Assembly: GCF_018139145.2 (NCBI RefSeq)
Contig: NC_059476.1
Coordinates: 15,555,001 to 15,619,000 of the forward strand
Direction: 5' to 3'
DNA: 64,000 nt
From: Gymnogyps californianus
Lineage: Eukaryota; Chordata; Aves; Accipitriformes; Cathartidae
Part shown: one piece after another, positions 59,634-64,000 of the stretch
Layout: each line of letters begins with the position of its first letter
How positions within the stretch are numbered: position 1 is the stretch's first letter
The notes under the pieces: generated by a model
What the model saw: the letters and a program-made list of their open reading frames with translations, nothing else
Told to the model about the DNA's origin: nothing
The model's database searches: none
Translations under genes and position numbers: made by a program

Positions 59634-60775
59634 GTGAGCGGAGTCGGGGGTGGGGAGGGTGGGGGGTCACCCACCTTTGCACTCGGGGGTGTCATGGGCA
59701 CGGTGTGAGATCGCGGTGCCTGGGGACGGCACATGACAGCGTGGATGACGGTGGGGGGGGTGCTGGCTTGCCGGCATCTCTCCCCTGCTCACCCCCCTCG
59801 GGCACTGGCAGGCGGACTGATTTCAGGTGACAGCTCGGCAGGCGAGACCATGCGGGCAGCGGCCCCCCCTGCCTGCCCGCGCCCTGTGCCAGCCGCAGCC
59901 ATGTGCGAGATGCGATGAGGCAGTGGAGGACGGATCCGGCCCGTCGGCTGGCTCCCGTCACACGGGCGTATGGCATGGGTTGGGGCAGGGAGGGCCGCAG
60001 TGGGGCACCAGCAGAACCCCCCTGGCTGGAGAGGGGCATGCGGGGCAGGAACGAGGGGCACCCATGTGTTGGAGCTGGGAAAGAGCCTGGTGCCCGCATC
60101 CTGGACCACCTGCCTGCCTGGCAGCTGCCCTCTCTGGGGGACCCTGCGCCCCACTGTGGATGGTTGGGGGTGGGGGGCATCTGCTGTGGGGTCACTGCAG
60201 AGAGGTGGGGGCTGTGGGGCAGGGGAAGTGGCTGTCCCCAGTGTGTGGGGCTGTCCCCCACTCTCCGTGGGGGCTGCGCTGGTGGGCACCGTGGGGCAGG
60301 CAGCACTGTGGGGCAGGCAGGCGGGCAGGCTGCCCAGGAGCTGGCTCTCTGCGGGCCTCTTGGATTTCGCCTCCAGCCCTGGCATGCTTCCCGTGGCGAG
60401 GTCACGCCGGGGCACGGAGGGGGGCAGGACCACATCGTGGCTGCCCCGTGGTGCCACCAGCACCCCACAGCCCCTGGCAGCCCCGGGCTGCTCCACCGGG
60501 GTGCTGAGCCCGGCTTGGGGGGTGCTGGTGCCGCCCCCCCAGCTAATCCCAGTTTTATTCTGGTTTGTTTGGCATCTCCTTCTGCGTGCTTCCCCTTGGG
60601 CCGGCCCGCATGCATGAGACTGGGGACGGTGGCTGGGGGCCTGGGGGTGCCCCTGTGCCCGCCTGGGGATACTGGCAGCCGGTGAGGCACGGCCAGCGGT
60701 GCCCACGGTTCTGATGCCCTGTATCCCTTGCCTGCAGGCTGCCCGTGCGCCCCTGCCCGCTGGGGCCCCTCTGCC

Positions 60776-63042
60776 ATGGCCATCGTGCAGACGCTGCCGG
60801 TGCCCCTCGAGGCCGCCGCTGAGGGGGCCGCGCAGCTCCGCGCCGCCGCCCGCTCGCCCCCGCCGCTATGGGCAGCGTCGGCAGCCTCCTGCCCGGCCGG
60901 CCCCGCCACGACCGCGCCAGCCAGCCCTGCGACGTGGAGCCCCCCACCGCCTCCTTCCGCAAGCAGGAGGGGCTGCTCCGGGCCACCCCCCGGGACCCCC
61001 CATCCCCTGAGGAGTGCCGCGCAGCCGTGCCTGGCATCACCCACGCCTACGCCAACGGGGGCTTCTGCGGCGACTGGCTCGATGCCCCCTCTCCTACCAG
61101 CCCCTGCAGCGACTCAGATGAGCCCCGCGATGACCAAGCCCCGAGCGATCACCTCCGGGGGCCACCCCCCAAGCTCATCCCTGTCTCTGGCAAGCTGGAG
61201 GAGGTGAGAGGGGGGCGGCAGCAGGGTGGGTGGGTGCTGGGGTCTTGGCTTTGCTCCCTGTGCCACACTGGGGCTGTCGGCTCGGGTGTGTAAACTGGGG
61301 CCACATGGCCACATTTTTGGTGTCCCTGGGGAGGTGGTGGTCCCTATGCCCTTGATGTTCCCTCCTTTGTGCCAGGGGTGTGTGAGGGAGCCCACCTGGG
61401 CATCCCATGGAGGAGGGATGGAGCAGGCAGTGACCGGCCCTTGTCTCCTTTGGGGTGCGAAGGCGTCGGGGTTGGGGGCACCCCCCCTGTCACCACCCCA
61501 GGCAGCCCCTTGGGAGGGTGGTGGGTCCCCCCAGCCTCCCTGCTCTCTCCTCTTCCCCCGGCAGAACGTGGAGAAGACCCTGATCCGCCCCATGGCTTTC
61601 AAGCCGGTGGTGCCCAAGCTCCGGAGTGCCCAGCCGAGTGCACGCCCGGGGCTCTCGGAGAGCCAGGTGAGCCTCACCCACTTGCTGGGTGCTGAGAAGC
61701 CTGGCTCCCTGAGCTGTCGTGCCAGCACCCTCTCGGACTCGGGGCGCAACTCCCTCTCCAGCCTGCCCACCTACAGCACGGGCTGCAGCCAGCACCCCGA
61801 GGTGGGCGCACTGCCGGCCACCCCCCACGGTCCCCCCGACCCCCCGGGGGGCTGCCGCCCCTCCAACTCGGACAGCGGGCGCTCCTCGTCCAGCAAGAGC
61901 ACGGGCTCGCTGAGCGGCCGGGGCCGGCCCTCCTCGGAGAGCGGCTCCTGCGGGCGCTCGCCCCTGCCCGGCGAGGAGGCCGTGCTGGTGCGGGAGCTGG
62001 AGGACAAGCTGCGGGAGAGGGAGGCCGAGCTGCGGCTCCTGCGCGACAGCCTGGACGAGAATGAGGTGGCCATCTGCCAGGTACGCCCCTGGCGTCCCCC
62101 TGTCCTGTCCCCGTCCCCCTCCCCGGGGTGCCTTGTGTGGACATCCCCCCTGGCTGGGGGGCAGGGACCTCCTTTGGGGACCCTCTATAGACCCTTGTAT
62201 GGGGATACTTTTTTCTGTGGGTCTGGGAATGGGGGTTTTCCCCACCGGTGAGTGGTCCTGTATAGTCCCTGGGGGACCCTCGTATGATCTGGGGGGCAAT
62301 TGTACTGACTGGGGTGGCTTGGGGTGCCCTATTTTGGATGCACCTGGGACTTCTCCCCACTGGTGGTGGGGCTGGAGGAGCCCTATAGACTCTGGGGGTG
62401 ATGACATGGGGGGCCAGCACGCCAACAGATGGGGGGCACAAGGAGAGGGGACACCACTACATTGCACCCCTCCCAGACCCCTCCTCCTTTTGGGAGGGAT
62501 GCACTGCCCCCCTACCCTATGGGGAGTGGGTGCCCATCCTGGAGAGGGCAGCAGAAGTGGGGGGGTGCCATGCCGCCCCCCCCCCAGCTTGTGTCGTCTC
62601 CCCCCCCTCCACCCCCCCCCCAGGTGTACGAGGAGAAGCAGCGGCGCTGCGAGCAGGAGCTGGAGGGGCTGCGGCAGCGCTGTGCGGCCCAGGCGCGGCA
62701 GGCGGCCCAGGCAGCGCAGCGGGGGCAGCAGGTCCTGCAGCTCCAGGTGCTGCAGCTGCAGCAGGAGAAGCAGCAGCTGCAGGAGGACTTCGCCCAGCTG
62801 CTGCAGGAGCGGGAGCTGCTGGAGCGTCGCTGCGCCTCCTTCCAGCGCGAGCGCACCGAGCTGGCACCCCGGCTGGAGGAGACCAAGTGGGAGGTGAGTC
62901 GCCCCACGGCGCTGGGTGAGTTGGGGGGTGCGGGCTCCGGCTGGGCGGGGGGGCCGGTTCCTGGCCGGTGCCTGAGCCCCGTCGTCCCCGCAGGTGTGCC
63001 AGAAGTCGGGGGAGATCTCGCTGCTGAAGCAGCAGCTGAAGG
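60776..63042 (+). CDS. LZTS2: LZTS2, leucine zipper putative tumor suppressor 2, N-terminal part (partial, cut by assembly gap)
   Basis: Coding exons seen: 60738-61203 (ATG at 60,776), 61565-62080, 62624-62893 and 62994-63042 (truncated by the gap). The first exon begins MAIVQTLPVPLE, as in mammalian LZTS2, but MGSVGSLLPGRP, which should follow in the same frame, lies one frame over at 60,868; a base seems to be missing between, or translation starts at MGSV. From 60,868 on all exons are in frame: LRGPPPKLIPVSGKLEE, LIRPMAFKPVVPKL, TLSDSGRNSLSSLPTYST, SNSDSGRSSSSKSTGSLSG, then a Gln/Glu/Leu-rich coiled coil (VLQLQVLQLQQEKQQLQEDF) and the family motif VCQKSGEISLLKQQLK. LZTS2 belongs to the Fez1/LZTS family: coiled-coil proteins that bind beta-catenin and restrain its nuclear activity and act at the centrosome and with katanin. 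The C-terminal Fez1 region and stop are missing. Confidence 0.9.
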
Positions 63043-63542
63043 NNNNNNNNNNNNNNNNNNNNNNNNNNNNNNNNNNNNNNNNNNNNNNNNNNNNNNNNNN
63101 NNNNNNNNNNNNNNNNNNNNNNNNNNNNNNNNNNNNNNNNNNNNNNNNNNNNNNNNNNNNNNNNNNNNNNNNNNNNNNNNNNNNNNNNNNNNNNNNNNNN
63201 NNNNNNNNNNNNNNNNNNNNNNNNNNNNNNNNNNNNNNNNNNNNNNNNNNNNNNNNNNNNNNNNNNNNNNNNNNNNNNNNNNNNNNNNNNNNNNNNNNNN
63301 NNNNNNNNNNNNNNNNNNNNNNNNNNNNNNNNNNNNNNNNNNNNNNNNNNNNNNNNNNNNNNNNNNNNNNNNNNNNNNNNNNNNNNNNNNNNNNNNNNNN
63401 NNNNNNNNNNNNNNNNNNNNNNNNNNNNNNNNNNNNNNNNNNNNNNNNNNNNNNNNNNNNNNNNNNNNNNNNNNNNNNNNNNNNNNNNNNNNNNNNNNNN
63501 NNNNNNNNNNNNNNNNNNNNNNNNNNNNNNNNNNNNNNNNNN
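63043..63542. other. Assembly gap (500 N)
   Basis: Exactly 500 undetermined bases, which suggests a placeholder of unknown true length. It interrupts LZTS2 immediately after the LLKQQLK codons. Confidence 0.98.
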
Positions 63543-64000
63543 ATCTGCTGGGTGATATGGAGGGATAGAACTTGGGTTCTGCTGCTGGTACCAAGCCCAT
63601 TGCCCTGGGGGAGAGGCTGTTTGGCTGAGTCAGGGGAGATATAGCCCTGGGAGGGAGTCACAGCCTTTCCTTTGGCTGTGCAGGAGCAGCCATGCCAAAG
63701 CTCATCATTTGGAGAGGGGGAAGAAAAAAAAGATCAAGAGGGGGAGGAAAAGCAGGCTTTTATCAAAACCTCCTACTTCAAAGTTGTCCAGCTGAAGTGC
63801 TCCCCTTTGGTTTAATTTGAAGTGATGTTTCCTTCAGCAACTGCAGCTAAATGGCATCAAACGAGGCTGAAATGGCCAGAAAGCCTGGAAAGGAAAGGCA
63901 CCGTTTGGGAACAGCTCAAGGCAGACCTTCCCATTGGGGTCATCCGTGAAAGCCTTTCCATGGGGATGAAAACTGCCAAAGCTGGCATTTCTCATCCCTC
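63543..64000. other. Unassigned sequence after the gap
   Basis: Less GC- and CpG-rich than the LZTS2 region before the gap, with A-rich segments around 63,720-63,755. I see no LZTS2 coiled-coil codons, no convincing exon and no recognisable repeat. It may be intron or 3' flank of LZTS2, or unrelated sequence joined at the gap. Confidence 0.5.

Larger units (their letters stand above)
57783..60737 (+). other. LZTS2: LZTS2 5' intronic region
   Basis: G-rich on this strand, with a 17-G homopolymer at 57,903-57,919, the minisatellite at 58.0-58.5 kb, and a probable 5' exon at 59,565-59,633. The rest (58,531-59,564 and 59,634-60,737) shows nothing beyond GC-rich sequence with chance open frames. 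The G-run density suggests G-quadruplex potential. Confidence 0.5.

Noticed and set aside
61490..63661. 723-codon minus-strand open frame
   Set aside because: It runs through 500 N and is antisense to LZTS2 coding exons.
1..64000. An undescribed biological system in the window
   Set aside because: All strong coding signals belong to a conserved vertebrate synteny block (SLF2, SEMA4G, MRPL43, TWNK, LZTS2). The unexplained material is repeats and possible regulatory sequence.

Overview
This is vertebrate nuclear DNA, almost certainly from a bird. The spliced gene structures, the compact GC-rich introns, a decayed CR1-like LINE and an LTR fragment of a kind common in avian genomes all point that way. 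Gene order and identity match the conserved block SLF2 - SEMA4G - MRPL43 - TWNK - LZTS2 (human 10q24 region, between PAX2 and TLX1). I see no prokaryotic features, CRISPR arrays or tRNA/rRNA genes, and no sign of an undescribed multi-gene system.

Layout. (1) 1-16.8 kb is AT-rich and holds the last 12 coding exons and 3'UTR of SLF2 (+), a SMC5/6-complex localization factor. (2) 16.8-30.2 kb is a gene-poor interval where composition moves from AT-rich to GC-rich. (3) 30.2-31.3 kb is a CpG island, the likely SEMA4G promoter or 5' exon, followed by a ~40-bp minisatellite. (4) 41.0-49.9 kb holds the whole SEMA4G coding region (+, 14 coding exons, 842 aa predicted) and its 3'UTR. (5) 49.9-51.05 kb is MRPL43 (-, 3 exons, 150 aa), tail-to-tail with SEMA4G. 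(6) 51.3-55.5 kb is TWNK (+, 5 exons), head-to-head with MRPL43 across a 253-bp GC-rich promoter with ETS/GABP-like and YY1-like motifs. Both of these genes encode mitochondrial gene-expression or DNA-maintenance proteins. (7) 57.6-63.04 kb is the LZTS2 promoter, a minisatellite-bearing intron and the first 3.2 coding exons (+), cut by a 500-N gap at 63,043-63,542. The 458 bases after the gap look different in composition and are not assigned.

Observations most worth checking: an array of AGGTCA/GGGTCA half-sites, including three perfect DR1 elements, in MRPL43 intron 1; the MRPL43 stop codon lying inside its own AATAAA signal; one-base reading-frame breaks in TWNK exon 1 and at the LZTS2 N-terminus (probably assembly errors in GC-rich sequence, but they would break automated gene models); and two locus-specific minisatellites. 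All exon boundaries were read by eye from splice signals, frame continuity and recognition of the protein families. No alignment or search was run.
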